NCBI RefSeq assembly: GCF_014640335.1
Contig: NZ_BMGT01000003.1
Coordinates: forward strand, 107,149 to 171,148
Source: Edaphobacter dinghuensis
Lineage (GTDB): Bacteria; Acidobacteriota; Terriglobia; Terriglobales; Acidobacteriaceae
DNA: 64,000 nucleotides
Reading direction: 5' to 3'
Position numbers and translations under genes: made by a program
The notes under the pieces: model-generated
Database searches by the model: none
Told to the model about the DNA's origin: nothing
The model's input: the letters and a program-made list of their open reading frames with translations, nothing else
Shown here: in pieces, positions 39,501-48,464 of the stretch
Layout: each line of letters opens with the position of its first letter
Position numbering within the stretch: position 1 is the stretch's first letter

Positions 39501-39798
39501 CAACGTATTTCAGAATGCCAGTGACATGTTCCCTAGCTTTCTGCGGTTTCACCAGCCGAATAATCGAACCTGCTCGGATGTGTCGTCGAATGTAGGCACG
39601 TGCAGCTTCAATTATTTTTCTCACGCAGTGGGTGTCGGTGCGCGTTATAAGACTCCTGTCGGGCCGGTTCGTGTCGACTTCAGCTACAACCTGAACCCCC
39701 CGGTCTATCCGGTGATAGCTGACTTCAATAACAGTCCTCCGCATGTCGGGCATGCGGGCCACTTCAACTTCTTTTTCAGTATTGGGCAAAGCTTCTAG
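36529..39798 (+). CDS. bamA: Omp85/BamA-family outer-membrane assembly protein with seven POTRA domains
   Basis: 1089 residues from the chosen TTG start, which gives a normal signal peptide (IRRRGG, then a hydrophobic core ending LALA-Q). Seven POTRA repeats can be counted at about 96-165, 166-246, 247-326, 327-404, 405-500, 501-580 and 581-655. Examples are VSKIEFEGVTF, HKVIAVNIKGNKYFSTDLLR and VFINHVLLSGIEKTKPK. The 16-strand barrel (about 657-1089) contains SSHRGFGINAAGPRD with the family's RGF motif and ends in Phe. E. coli BamA has five POTRAs. A TTG at 36397 and a GTG at 36553 (just after AGGAGG) are other possible starts. It heads an operon with a chaperone and TamB. Confidence 0.9.
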   Translation: MIRRRGGAVCATATQCFAALMLICGLALAQDVPPPNSAASVTDGAQTPSVVVNPLAVPQASRAETPEQAQQRINSSLADIGPGLTTTVWQWKGLQVSKIEFEGVTFDATDKLPGQLAQKAGEPFDPQKVRQSVRRLFASGRYRDVEVRGVRHGNEVTLIFAGSPRYYVGRVTIAGVKNERLSSLLEYATKLNPGTALTRSAVQDGTDGITETLEQQGYYQPKVSVKTVTDNAGEQVNVTYTVDVGPQARIGQVQLEGTDPGMTLEQFKKTGKLKTGKKVTRDTTSNALTKLRSRYQKKDHLEAVVTLQKQSYVPVRKQLDYNFHANQGPVVKIVVEGVKLAKSRLHLLVPIYEEGTIDNDLLNEGVYNIRDYLQQRGYFDSSVKVRVVGQNTPSERVVFSVDRGAKHKVIAVNIKGNKYFSTDLLRERMQVQKSNAYQRSGRYSPSLVTADVNSIEALYRANGFDQAKVTTDVQDVDDAANGKPLKSAQIRVTYTVVEGRQQKFGTIQLAGVDPSRMNELKGIMNSQQGQPFSLVTLSGDRDAVLGYYLSHGFDQARIEVKQDNTADPDKVNVTLNVTEGPQVFINHVLLSGIEKTKPKVVEKSIRVHPGDPLDQSALLQTQRNLYNMALFNEVVTAVQNPSGDAPTKNVLVQLTEAKRWNVTYGFGFEAQTGTPSRGMISEASCIQLGIPLDQCNNYSQEGKAGISPRVSIDVSRINLRGSEDSVTLHGSYGLLEEIATLTFQNPHLFGAKNISASVSGGYSNVQDITTFASSTLQGDFRITEKVKRADTFIYDFQYRRVKVDPNSLQVSADLIPLLSQPVRVGGPGITWFHDTRSPSPLDAVKGSYTTVQAFLASSKFGSQTDFYKLDGTNSSYYQFGKQKYVLARSTRIGYERASGENPNSGSPVCQGDLLTTNPSCDAVPLPERLYAGGASSHRGFGINAAGPRDLQTGFPVGGKAAFVNSLELRLPPPTLPYVGNSVSFVLFHDMGNVFQNASDMFPSFLRFHQPNNRTCSDVSSNVGTCSFNYFSHAVGVGARYKTPVGPVRVDFSYNLNPPVYPVIADFNNSPPHVGHAGHFNFFFSIGQSF

Positions 39799-39799
39799 A

Positions 39800-40573
39800 A
39801 TGCATTCGAAAAAACACAATGCGAGGATGTGGTGGCTCGAAGGCGCCGGAGCGCTGGTTGTGGTGGCCGCGTTGGTGCAGAGCTCGTATCTGTGTGCCCA
39901 GAAAGCGGCAGTGCCGTCCGAGGCTTCTGCTGCGACTCAGCCCGGTGCAGGGCAGGGAGTCGTGCTGGACCGTGTTGTCGCAATCGTGAACGGCGATTTG
40001 ATTCTTGAGAGCGATGTCGATGAAGAGATGCGGTTCGAGGAGATTCAACCTTATCGGACTACCGATGAGAACCGCTCGCGCGAATCCACCGTGAGGCGGC
40101 TTATCGATCGATTGCTGATTCTGCAACAAGCGGAGCTGGAGCCGGAGACTGCCATCTCGGACAAAGAGCTCGATGCTCAGCTCATGACCTTGCGCAAGGA
40201 CATTCCGGAGTGCAAGCAATATCATTGCGAGACCGACGCGGGTTGGGAAAAATATATTAATGCCCACGGATTTACCCTCGAGGAGTTCCGCAAGCGTTGG
40301 CGAGAGCGCATGGAGCTGTTGCGGTTTATCGAGGTGCGATTTCGCAATGGCATTCAGATCTCGGATGAGGACATCAAGAACTACTACGAGAAGACGATGC
40401 TGCCGGAGTACGCAGAGCGTCACGTAACTCCTCCGAAACTCGAGACGATCTCTCCGCGAATTGAAGAGGTGTTGTTGCAGCAGCAGGTTGGTAACTTGTT
40501 GCGAGACTGGCTGACATCATTGCGGGCGCAGGGAAGGGTGCGCATCATGAGGCCCGGCGAGGTGGCTCCGTGA
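39800..40573 (+). CDS. SurA-like periplasmic chaperone without a PPIase domain
   Basis: 257 residues. A signal peptide or anchor (about 12-33) precedes VVLDRVVAIVNGDLILESDV and DEEMRFEEI, the start of the SurA N-terminal chaperone domain. VRRLIDRLLILQQAELEPET and EFRKRWRERMELLRFIEVRF continue it, and the C-terminal helix follows directly. No parvulin domain is present. It probably escorts unfolded outer-membrane proteins to the Omp85 protein upstream. It starts one base after the omp85 stop and overlaps tamB by four bases, so the three genes form one tightly packed operon. Confidence 0.85.
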   Translation: MHSKKHNARMWWLEGAGALVVVAALVQSSYLCAQKAAVPSEASAATQPGAGQGVVLDRVVAIVNGDLILESDVDEEMRFEEIQPYRTTDENRSRESTVRRLIDRLLILQQAELEPETAISDKELDAQLMTLRKDIPECKQYHCETDAGWEKYINAHGFTLEEFRKRWRERMELLRFIEVRFRNGIQISDEDIKNYYEKTMLPEYAERHVTPPKLETISPRIEEVLLQQQVGNLLRDWLTSLRAQGRVRIMRPGEVAP

Positions 40574-43500
40574 GCGACGCAGAGAAGAAGCCGCTGCCGG
40601 ACAGGATCGAGGAAAAGCTTGAGAAGAAGCTTGCCACTGTGAAGCGTTCGCTCGGCGGAAAAGTAGCCCATGCCATCGCATGGACCGTTGCGGGTTTCAG
40701 CGTCCTGCTGCTCGTGTTTGTTGGAGTGTTCTCATGGTATTCGACGACGCCTGATTTCAATCAACGGGTGAACAAAGCAGTCGTGAATGTGCTGGAAGAT
40801 GCGACCGGCGGTCGTGTCGAGCTGAAGGGGATCAGCTTCAAGCTGTGGCATCTTGCTATCGAAGCGGATGGCCTTGTCGTTCATGGGCTCGAAGGGCCGG
40901 GAGAAGCGCCGTATCTCTCTGCGGACAAGATACAGGTTAGAGTCAAAATCTTCAGCTTCTTTTCGCATGTGGCCGGAACCGGGATTGCATCGCACATCAG
41001 CCTGAACTTTCTGCGGGTCGATCATCCGCAGGTCCATCTGATGATTGACAAGAATGGGAAGACCAACCAACCGGTGCCGAAACATCCGAGCACAAGTAAA
41101 GAGCCGGTGATGGATACCCTTCTGGATTTGAAGGCAAAGCAGGTTGAGCTGGCGAACGGTGTCTTCCTGTTGAACGACCGCGCGACTCCGTTTGATCTCG
41201 CAGCTCGCGATGTGGATGCGGAGGTGCATTACATTGCGGCTAATGATCACTATGGCGCAACGGTCGATCTCAAGGATCTGCGGACGAAGCTGGGCAAAGA
41301 GCCAGAGGCGGACTCGACGCTGCATGTCGAGGCCGAGGTGGGCCGAAATGTGGCCGAGCTGAAGAACCTTGTTCTGCATACCGGGAAGGCATCAAACCTG
41401 AAGGCGAGTGCCAGCCTTCAGAACTTTGCTCATCCGGCCTGGCAGGCAAGAGTACAAGGAACTTTGGAGCTGAATCAGATTGCAGTGCTCAGCGGTGTGG
41501 ATGGGCTGAAGGCCGGTACTGTAGACCTCGATTTAAATGGCCATAGCTGCAATACATCGCCGGTGGTCGCTCAGAAACACCCCAGGTTCTGGCAGCGGTT
41601 CCATCCCAAGTCGAATGCCAAGACCAACACTAAGGTTCTGCCGCCCGATCCCGATTGCGTTGCAGGGTATCTGCTGGTGGGTTCTGCGAAGATCCATAAG
41701 GCTGCTTATCGCGATGAGTATGTCCGCCTGCACGATATCGACGGTAGCTCGCAGCTGCACATTACGCCGACAGAGTTATTACTGACCGCGATGACCGGAT
41801 ATCTTCCTGGTGGCGGAAGCGCGACGGGAGATCTGCGCATCTCCAATTGGTTGGGGGAAGTTCCCGCGGATGCATCTGCCACGTCGCCGACGACGAAGGC
41901 TGCTATTGCTACTACAAATACGACTGCAAAGACGATTGGTGCGAAGGCTCCGATTACCGGAAAGACGACATTGCCACAAGTGGTCTCCGCCCATGCCTAT
42001 CTGTCTGCAACGATCAACAGAATTCCGCTGCGAACGATCATGGACATTACGGCGCCCGAAAACTATGGTGATCTTGGCTTTGATACAGCAGTCAGCGGTC
42101 CCGTGAAGATGGAATGGGGAGGCCCGGCGAAGGATATCGCCGACACCGTGGTTGCCGATGGCACCCTGAAGTTTTCGCCGACCGGCGTTCATCGCAGAGG
42201 AGCACTCTCCGATATTCCGGTGACCGGGCAGGCGAAGGCGCACTACTCAGGAACCAACGAGACGGTTCAGATCCAGAACGTGACCATACAGACGCCGCAA
42301 TCAAACATTGATGCGAGTGGCGTGCTTGGCGTCAACGAAGGCGATCCGTTGACGGCATTGCGCGTCGATATGACCGTGCGCGATCTTGGCGAATATAACC
42401 AACTACTCCTGACGCTGGGACTGGAGGGCAATGGGAAGAAGGGCGTAGCTGCCATTCCTGTTGTCCTGCACGGCGCGTTGCAATTCAATGGAACAGCGCG
42501 CGGCGCGGTGCGCGATCTTGATGTGAAGGGCCATCTGGAGGCTCAGAACATTGAGGCAAAGATCGGCACAACCGACGCGCTAATCGATTCGCTGGTAGCT
42601 GACGCCGAGTATTCGCCGGACTCGGGGATACTGGTGGCAAGCTCCATTATCAAGCGCGGCACTGCGGTGTTGAATGTGGCGGGCGATCTGGAGCCGAGGA
42701 AGGCAGTCTCCCATCGCGGGGTTACCACGTACGAGTGGGACGAGGGCATGTCGATCAACGCAAAGCTGCAATTGGCCGATGCTCAGATGACAGACCTTCT
42801 TCAGATCGCAGGACAGCAGCAAAATATCCCGGTTACAGGAACCGTTGCTGCAGACGCGCATGTATTGGGGACATTGAAAGACCTAAATGGCAGCGGACAC
42901 CTCTCCTTAACGAAGGGTGTCGCCTATGGAGAGCCATACGACTCCGCGATCGCTAATCTGTCCGTCCACGGACAGGACATGGAAGTGACTGACCTGCTGT
43001 TGAAGACTCATGGCATGCAGATCGCTGGTAACGGCGGCTATGACATGGAATCGCAACATCTGCACGGTCATGTCGAAGGGAAGAATCTTCAGCTATCGAA
43101 GTTCGACACCGTGCGCCAGGCTGATCCCGATGTTGACGCGACCCTGAGCGTCCTCGCCGATGCGAACGGTACGTTGAAGGAGCCGGGGCTGAAGGCAGAT
43201 TTGAAGCTTGCTGACATCCTTGTCAAAGGTCAACCGATGGGCGATGCAGTCGCCAATGTCCATACGCAGGGCCAGATGATGTACCTTACGGCTACCTCAA
43301 CGATGGTGGGTGCGAAGCTGGATGCTACCGGCCAGGTGCAACTGTCTGGCGACTATCAGACTCAGGCAAAGGTGACGCTTACTGGTCTCGATATCGGCAA
43401 GCCGTTAGCGATGTTCGGCTCCAGTGCCTTGAAGGCGCAGTCGGCCATCAACGGCACTATTACAGTGAATGGGCCGCTCAAAACTCCGAAAGAGCTTAGC

Positions 43501-44961
43501 GGGACGGCTGAGTTCAATCCGGTTGACGTGAAGCTGCAGGGAATTGAACTGAAGGCAGCGGAGCCTTTGAAGGCCAGCCTGCGCGATGGCACGGCAACGC
43601 TCGAACAGATTCATATCACCGGGCAGGATACGAATCTACAGCTCAGCGGAACGGCCCAGCTCTTTGGCTCGCCCGATCCCAAAGGCGGCAAGCTGAACGT
43701 GAAGGGCAGCGGAAGCGTCAGCATGGCTCTGCTGCATACCTTCCGCTCTGATCTGATCACCAGCGGCAAGGTCGAGTTCACCGTTGCCGCCGGCGGACAG
43801 GTGAAGAATCCTGCTCTCACCGGCAAGGTGCAGTTCGACGACGTAAACATAGCGATGGATGGGATTCCGAACGGCCTCAACAAGATGAACGGTACGCTCG
43901 TCTTCAACGAAGACCGGCTGCAGGTTCAGAGCCTGACGGCAACTACCGGTGGCGGTCAGTTGAAGATTGGTGGCTACATCCGTTATCGTAACGGCCTCTT
44001 CGCCGATCTCACTGCTACCGGCGATGTCGTTCGGGTGCGCTTATACGGTCTCAGCGCAACTGCGACCACGAAGCTTAGGCTGCAGGGATCGGCAGATAGC
44101 GCACAACTCACTGGAACGGTGCTGCTCACTCGTTTCGGTATCGGCCCGGATATCGATCTGGCGGCCTTCTCTTCGACCGGAGGAATCAGCGCGCCTCCCG
44201 ATCCCAACGCACTTTCCAACAAAATTCGCCTCGATGTTCGAATCACCAGCTCGCCTCAGCTCGATTTTCAGAACTCGTATGCCAAGCTCGCCGGAACGGT
44301 AGACCTGACGATTCGCGGAACTGTGGCGACTCCGTCCGTCCTGGGACGCATCCAGATCACCGATGGCAGCGCAACCTTTGCCGGCACGAAGTACCAACTG
44401 CAGCGCGGCGATATCTATTTCACCAATCCGGTACGCATCGATCCCATCATCGATCTCGACGCCACGGCGCAGGTAGAAAACTACGACATTACCGTCGGCC
44501 TGCACGGAACTATGACCAACCTGAAGCCCACCTACAGGTCAGAGCCTCCATTGAGCGAGGCCGATGTCTTTGCGCTGCTGGCTCTGGGACGCACGCAGGA
44601 AGAGGCTCAGATCTACCAGGAGAAACAGGCACAGGCCGGTACCGATCCCACAACCAGCGCGTTGCTGGGCGGTGCGCTGAATGCGACTGTCAGCAATCGC
44701 GTGGAGAAGCTCTTCGGTGTCGGCAGCGTCAAGATCGATCCCGCTTTCGTGGGAACGCTGGGAAACTCGGCGGCGCGAATCACCGTTCAACAGCAACTCT
44801 CCAAGCAGATCACGGCGACCTTTGCCACCAACGTCAACAGTTCAGCGCAGCAATTGATTCAATTGCAATACGATCTCAATCACAATATGTCGATTGTGGT
44901 GACCCGCGATGAGTCGGGCGTCTTCAGTATTGTGTATAAGCTGCGGCAAAGATATCGTTAG
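40570..44961 (+). CDS. tamB: TamB-like inner-membrane bridge protein (DUF490)
   Basis: 1463 residues, GTG start overlapping the chaperone stop (GTGA). An N-terminal membrane helix (about 36-58) is followed by an AsmA-like section (VNVLEDATGGRVELKGISFK), a very long repeated beta-strand region expected to form a hydrophobic groove, and the C-terminal TamB domain. In that domain ITDGSATFAGTKYQLQRGDI, YFTNPVRIDPIIDLDATA and PPLSEADVFALLALGRTQEE are diagnostic. It spans the periplasm and works with an Omp85 partner in outer-membrane protein insertion and in phospholipid transfer. A Thr/Lys-rich insert lies near residues 435-465. Confidence 0.93.
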   Translation: MSDAEKKPLPDRIEEKLEKKLATVKRSLGGKVAHAIAWTVAGFSVLLLVFVGVFSWYSTTPDFNQRVNKAVVNVLEDATGGRVELKGISFKLWHLAIEADGLVVHGLEGPGEAPYLSADKIQVRVKIFSFFSHVAGTGIASHISLNFLRVDHPQVHLMIDKNGKTNQPVPKHPSTSKEPVMDTLLDLKAKQVELANGVFLLNDRATPFDLAARDVDAEVHYIAANDHYGATVDLKDLRTKLGKEPEADSTLHVEAEVGRNVAELKNLVLHTGKASNLKASASLQNFAHPAWQARVQGTLELNQIAVLSGVDGLKAGTVDLDLNGHSCNTSPVVAQKHPRFWQRFHPKSNAKTNTKVLPPDPDCVAGYLLVGSAKIHKAAYRDEYVRLHDIDGSSQLHITPTELLLTAMTGYLPGGGSATGDLRISNWLGEVPADASATSPTTKAAIATTNTTAKTIGAKAPITGKTTLPQVVSAHAYLSATINRIPLRTIMDITAPENYGDLGFDTAVSGPVKMEWGGPAKDIADTVVADGTLKFSPTGVHRRGALSDIPVTGQAKAHYSGTNETVQIQNVTIQTPQSNIDASGVLGVNEGDPLTALRVDMTVRDLGEYNQLLLTLGLEGNGKKGVAAIPVVLHGALQFNGTARGAVRDLDVKGHLEAQNIEAKIGTTDALIDSLVADAEYSPDSGILVASSIIKRGTAVLNVAGDLEPRKAVSHRGVTTYEWDEGMSINAKLQLADAQMTDLLQIAGQQQNIPVTGTVAADAHVLGTLKDLNGSGHLSLTKGVAYGEPYDSAIANLSVHGQDMEVTDLLLKTHGMQIAGNGGYDMESQHLHGHVEGKNLQLSKFDTVRQADPDVDATLSVLADANGTLKEPGLKADLKLADILVKGQPMGDAVANVHTQGQMMYLTATSTMVGAKLDATGQVQLSGDYQTQAKVTLTGLDIGKPLAMFGSSALKAQSAINGTITVNGPLKTPKELSGTAEFNPVDVKLQGIELKAAEPLKASLRDGTATLEQIHITGQDTNLQLSGTAQLFGSPDPKGGKLNVKGSGSVSMALLHTFRSDLITSGKVEFTVAAGGQVKNPALTGKVQFDDVNIAMDGIPNGLNKMNGTLVFNEDRLQVQSLTATTGGGQLKIGGYIRYRNGLFADLTATGDVVRVRLYGLSATATTKLRLQGSADSAQLTGTVLLTRFGIGPDIDLAAFSSTGGISAPPDPNALSNKIRLDVRITSSPQLDFQNSYAKLAGTVDLTIRGTVATPSVLGRIQITDGSATFAGTKYQLQRGDIYFTNPVRIDPIIDLDATAQVENYDITVGLHGTMTNLKPTYRSEPPLSEADVFALLALGRTQEEAQIYQEKQAQAGTDPTTSALLGGALNATVSNRVEKLFGVGSVKIDPAFVGTLGNSAARITVQQQLSKQITATFATNVNSSAQQLIQLQYDLNHNMSIVVTRDESGVFSIVYKLRQRYR

Positions 44962-45048
44962 CTGCTGAGCCAGATGTCTGGATTGTATCTCATTATTGAA
45001 AGACCGTGGACTGGAGAGGTAAGGCCGGTTCACCGGAAGGAAAGACCG

Positions 45049-45855
45049 ATGTCCGTGTTGAAGAGCATGAAGATTACAGGAGTCCTCGGGTTGTCGTGCG
45101 TGCTGCTGCTCGCTCCTGCGGTAAGAGGTATGGCGCAGACGCCAGCCGCTGCTACAGCAGCAGATAACGCAAACGATGCACAGATTCAGTCAAATCTGAC
45201 GAAAGCACTGAGCAATAAGCGGTTCAAGGGAATAACCAGTACCGTGCAGGACGGCATGGTGACGTTGCACGGTACGGTCGACGTCTACAGCGATAAGGAG
45301 GACGCGGACAAGCGGGCTCACCGCGTCAAAAACGTGAAGAGCGTTCAGAACCTGATCGAGATAGGCGGCCCGGTCGTCGATGATGCAACCCTTCGTAACA
45401 AATTGGCGGAGAAGCTGGCCTACGACCGCGTGGGCTATGGCACCACGGCCTTCAATGCGCTCACCATTGGCGTAAAGAACGGCGTGGTCAGCCTTGGCGG
45501 CACGGCGTACGGCCCGGTCGATCGAGATTCGGCTGTCAGCCTGGTGTCGAATTATCCCGGCGTAAAGGACGTGGTCGACAACATCAACGTAGCACCGGTC
45601 TCGCCGATGGATGATCGTGTTCGACTGGCCGAGGCGCGCGCCATCTACGGTGCGCCACAGTTGAATAAGTACGCACTCGACCCGGCGAAGCCGATTCGGA
45701 TCACCGTCATCAACGGAAATGTGACCTTGTCCGGTGTTGTGGATAGCCAGTCGGACAAGGAGATCGCCGGTATTCGCGCAAATGGCGTCCCTGGAGTCTT
45801 CAAGGTCGTCAATAACCTGCAAGTAGCCGGAGCCCCTGCCCAGAGCGAAAAATAG
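45049..45855 (+). CDS. Periplasmic protein with three BON domains
   Basis: 268 residues with a signal peptide (MKITGVLGLSCVLLLAPAVR onwards, cut after GMA). Three BON domains follow at roughly 42-105, 115-185 and 195-260, each with the pattern of a charged helix and VxNGxVTLxGxV: QDGMVTLHGTVDVYSDKEDA, KNGVVSLGGTAYGPVDRDSA and INGNVTLSGVVDSQSDKEIA. BON domains bind phospholipid or membranes, as in OsmY and DolP. GGAAGGA before the ATG at 45049 supports this start. It lies 87 bases after tamB and may belong to the same envelope unit. Confidence 0.9.
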   Translation: MSVLKSMKITGVLGLSCVLLLAPAVRGMAQTPAAATAADNANDAQIQSNLTKALSNKRFKGITSTVQDGMVTLHGTVDVYSDKEDADKRAHRVKNVKSVQNLIEIGGPVVDDATLRNKLAEKLAYDRVGYGTTAFNALTIGVKNGVVSLGGTAYGPVDRDSAVSLVSNYPGVKDVVDNINVAPVSPMDDRVRLAEARAIYGAPQLNKYALDPAKPIRITVINGNVTLSGVVDSQSDKEIAGIRANGVPGVFKVVNNLQVAGAPAQSEK

Positions 45856-45923
45856 TCGCGCTCGTCAGCTAAAGGGCCACGTTCGCAGTGCGGGCGTGGC
45901 CTCACCTCTTTTACGATAGAGGA

Positions 45924-46790
45924 ATGACCTCATTGTGGAAGAGTACGGCGGTAACGCTGGAGATGATCAAGTGGGAGCACTCGATCTTTGCCTTGCCGTT
46001 TGCGCTTACGGGCGCAGTATTAGCAGCGGATGGTTGGCCTCCGCTGCGTGTTCTGGGTTGGATCGTGGTTTGCATGGTAGCGGCGCGCTCGGCTGCGATG
46101 GCGTTCAACCGGCTGGTCGACGCGCGGCTCGATGCAGCAAATCCGCGAACCTCTATGCGCGCCATTCCCGCTGGAGCGTTAAGCAGTAACTTTGTAGGCG
46201 GCTTTGTTGTGATATCTGTCGTCGTCTTCGCGGTGGGCGCGGCGATGCTGAACAAGCTCACTCTCGAACTTGCCCCGCTGGCGTTGATCGTGGTGTTGGC
46301 GTACAGCTACATGAAGCGCATTACGCGCTGGTCTCATCTCGTCTTGGGACTGGCCCTGGGAATCGCTCCTTCGGCGGCGTGGATCGCGGTGCGTGGCTCG
46401 CTCGATCTCCGCATCGTTGTGCTTACTGCCGCAGTGCTGCTTTGGGTGGGCGGCTTCGATGTGCTCTATGCCTGTCAGGACTTTGAGCACGACCGCAAAG
46501 TCGGCCTGAACAGTGTTCCTCAGTCCTTTGGCGTCGGCGCGGCCTTCTGGATTGCGCGCATCATGCACCTCGGCATGCTCATGCTGCTGTGCTGGCTGAT
46601 TGTGCTCTTCGGTTTGGGCAAGGTTGCTGTGTTTGGCGTGGCGCTGGTAGCGCTGCTGCTGCTCTATGAGCACCTGATCATCTCGCCGAAAGACATGCGC
46701 CGCATGAATGCAGCCTTCTTTACTCTGAACGGAGTGATCTCTGTTGTGTTTTTCGGCTTTGTGGCTGCGGATGTTTTGCTGCGACGATAA
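45924..46790 (+). CDS. UbiA-family prenyltransferase
   Basis: 288 residues with about eight membrane segments. The two Asp-rich motifs are visible: NRLVDARLDAANPRT and YACQDFEHDRKVGL. These bind magnesium and the prenyl diphosphate. IKWEHSIFALPFALTGAVLA at the start is typical of 4-hydroxybenzoate or MqnP-type polyprenyltransferases in quinone synthesis. Neither quinone pathway has other genes here, so ubiA versus mqnP is left open. A start at 45888 would add a 12-residue leader. A strong terminator follows. Confidence 0.88.
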   Translation: MTSLWKSTAVTLEMIKWEHSIFALPFALTGAVLAADGWPPLRVLGWIVVCMVAARSAAMAFNRLVDARLDAANPRTSMRAIPAGALSSNFVGGFVVISVVVFAVGAAMLNKLTLELAPLALIVVLAYSYMKRITRWSHLVLGLALGIAPSAAWIAVRGSLDLRIVVLTAAVLLWVGGFDVLYACQDFEHDRKVGLNSVPQSFGVGAAFWIARIMHLGMLMLLCWLIVLFGLGKVAVFGVALVALLLLYEHLIISPKDMRRMNAAFFTLNGVISVVFFGFVAADVLLRR

Positions 46791-46792
46791 AA

Positions 46793-46817
46793 AAAGCCCA
46801 CCGCAAGGGTGGGCTTT
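46793..46817. terminator. Bidirectional terminator between the prenyltransferase and csbD
   Basis: AAAGCCCACC (46793-46802) and GGTGGGCTTT (46808-46817) form a perfect 10-bp stem with a five-base loop. The minus strand carries seven T's after the stem and the plus strand three, so it serves both convergent genes. Confidence 0.9.
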
Positions 46818-46844
46818 AAGGCTGCTTGGCTAAAGTTTAGTGGA

Positions 46845-47192
46845 CTAACGTGCATCGTTGTGATGCAGGTCATGTCGCACGTCATCCAGCTTGGCATTGA
46901 TCTTATCCTTGACGTTCTGTGCAGTGGAAGTAATCTTTTCGCGAATATCGTGGGCTTTGTCGTCGGCGCGCTGCTTCAGATCCGCGCCCTCTGCGTGGTT
47001 CTCGGCCCGTGCTTTATCGGCGGCAGCGGCAGCTGTGTCCTTGGCATTGCCCCAGGCTTCTTTTGCTGCGCCTTTTACCTGTTGTGCAGCGCCCGAGTTG
47101 GCAAGCTTCTGGTCGCCGACAGCTTCTCCGACTTTCTGTTTTACTTTGCCTGCAACCTGGTCAAATTTACCTGCTACATTTTCCTTGTTCAT
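46845..47192 (-). CDS. CsbD-like stress protein
   Basis: 115 residues, highly charged, Ala/Lys/Asp-rich and without a membrane segment. The N-terminal NKENVAGKFDQVAGKVKQKV, then GEAVGDQKLANSG is the CsbD signature. The C-terminal half is a predicted amphipathic helix (DLKQRADDKAHDIREKITST). CsbD-like proteins are induced by general stress in many bacteria; the molecular role is unknown. It follows the lmo0937-type membrane protein gene on the minus strand by 64 bases. Confidence 0.88.
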   Translation of the reverse strand: MNKENVAGKFDQVAGKVKQKVGEAVGDQKLANSGAAQQVKGAAKEAWGNAKDTAAAAADKARAENHAEGADLKQRADDKAHDIREKITSTAQNVKDKINAKLDDVRHDLHHNDAR

Positions 47193-47256
47193 GAGATGGC
47201 TCCGTTTTTCCCGTTCCAGTCCCGGTTTTAGGGCCGTATCTTGTTCGTTGAACAGG

Positions 47257-47406
47257 CTAAAGAGCCCGTCTGCCGGATAAAAGGTTGAAGATGAGAACGA
47301 TGATGGCGAGGACCAGAAGGATATGAATCCAGCCGCCGAGCGTGTAGCTGCTGACGAGTCCTACGATCCAGAGGATGAAGAGAATAATTGTGATAGTCCA
47401 AAGCAT
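47257..47406 (-). CDS. lmo0937-family small membrane protein
   Basis: 49 residues. MLWTITIILFILWIVGLVSS, YTLGGWIHILLVLAIIVLIF and NLLSGRRAL are characteristic of the two-helix lmo0937/DUF5670 family. Function is unknown, often associated with stress regulons. AGGAGAG six bases before the ATG fixes this start. A longer frame to 47595 has no matching content and overlaps pheA. It pairs with csbD downstream and is divergent from pheA. Confidence 0.9.
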   Translation of the reverse strand: MLWTITIILFILWIVGLVSSYTLGGWIHILLVLAIIVLIFNLLSGRRAL

Positions 47407-47544
47407 TGGTCGCTCTCCTGAAAGTGATTTCCGGCGTCCGCTTCTGCCGTTCGCAATCAATCGCTGCAATTGCACATGGCCTTTTTGTAAGTTGCCGGGT
47501 AGAAGAGCGAGGTTGCCAGAGGGCACTAAAATAGGATTTTTGAG

Positions 47545-48375
47545 GTGTCTGATTTGAAGATTGCGATTCAGGGAGAGTTGGGGTCGAACAGCCATATGGC
47601 GACCCTCCGGATGCTGGAGAACGCAGAGATTGTTGCGTGCAGCGTATCTGCCGAAGTTTTGGCAAAGGTTGTCTCAGGAGAGGTTGACGGTGCGGTGCTG
47701 CCCATCGAAAACAGCCTGCATGGTTCGGTTGCCGAGCACTATGACCTGCTGCTGGAGCTTCCCGTACGCATCGAGGGCGAGAGCCTGATGCACATTCGTC
47801 ACAACATGATCGCGATGCCCGGCGTAAAGCTCGCTGACATTCGCAAGGTGATCTCGCACCCGGTGGCCTTGTCGCAATGCCGCCACTTTCTGGCCAACCA
47901 CCCGGAGTTTGAAGTTGTATCGTTCTACGATACCGCCGGCAGCGTAAAGCACCTGATGAAGGCCGGTCTACGCGATGTTGCCGGCATCGCTCCTGTGTTG
48001 GCTGCCACAGAGTACGGCGCAGAGGTTCTGCTGCCCGGAGTCGAAGATCACGCCGAAAATTACACTCGCTTTCACCTGATCCGTCGCGATGACGCTGCGC
48101 CGGACACCGTTGAGCTCGAGAGAGCAGACAAGATGAGCGTGGCCTTCACCATCGAACACCGTCCCGGAACGCTCGTAGCTGTGCTTGAGAGGTTGGCCGA
48201 AGCGGGCATGGATCTGACCAAAATTGAATCCCGCCCCGTCCCCGGTAGTCCCTGGGAGTATGCTTTCTACGTGGATATCCGCTTTGAAGACGCAGAAAGA
48301 GCCGATGCCGCCATCGCTGCAATACGGAATCACTGTCGAATGGTCAAAGTTCTAGGCCGCTATAAGGCTGCCTAG
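47545..48375 (+). CDS. pheA: Prephenate dehydratase
   Basis: 276 residues, GTG start. The catalytic domain has KIAIQGELGSNSHMATLRML, LPIENSLHGSVAEHYDLLLE, SHPVALSQCRHFL, and ENYTRFHLIRR with the conserved Thr-Arg-Phe. The C-terminal ACT domain starts at KMSVAFTIEHRPGTLVAVLE, with ESRPVPGSPWEYAFYVDI for phenylalanine feedback. It converts prephenate to phenylpyruvate. There is no fused chorismate mutase. An internal TTG three codons on (LKIAIQGEL) with GAGGTG upstream is an alternative start. Confidence 0.95.
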   Translation: MSDLKIAIQGELGSNSHMATLRMLENAEIVACSVSAEVLAKVVSGEVDGAVLPIENSLHGSVAEHYDLLLELPVRIEGESLMHIRHNMIAMPGVKLADIRKVISHPVALSQCRHFLANHPEFEVVSFYDTAGSVKHLMKAGLRDVAGIAPVLAATEYGAEVLLPGVEDHAENYTRFHLIRRDDAAPDTVELERADKMSVAFTIEHRPGTLVAVLERLAEAGMDLTKIESRPVPGSPWEYAFYVDIRFEDAERADAAIAAIRNHCRMVKVLGRYKAA

Positions 48376-48464
48376 CCTGTGAATGCAGGGCTTTATGCCA
48401 CTGCACTCTATAGCTCAATAAGCTGTTTATTTTCAATAGTGTATCGATTGCTGACGGTGTTCTC

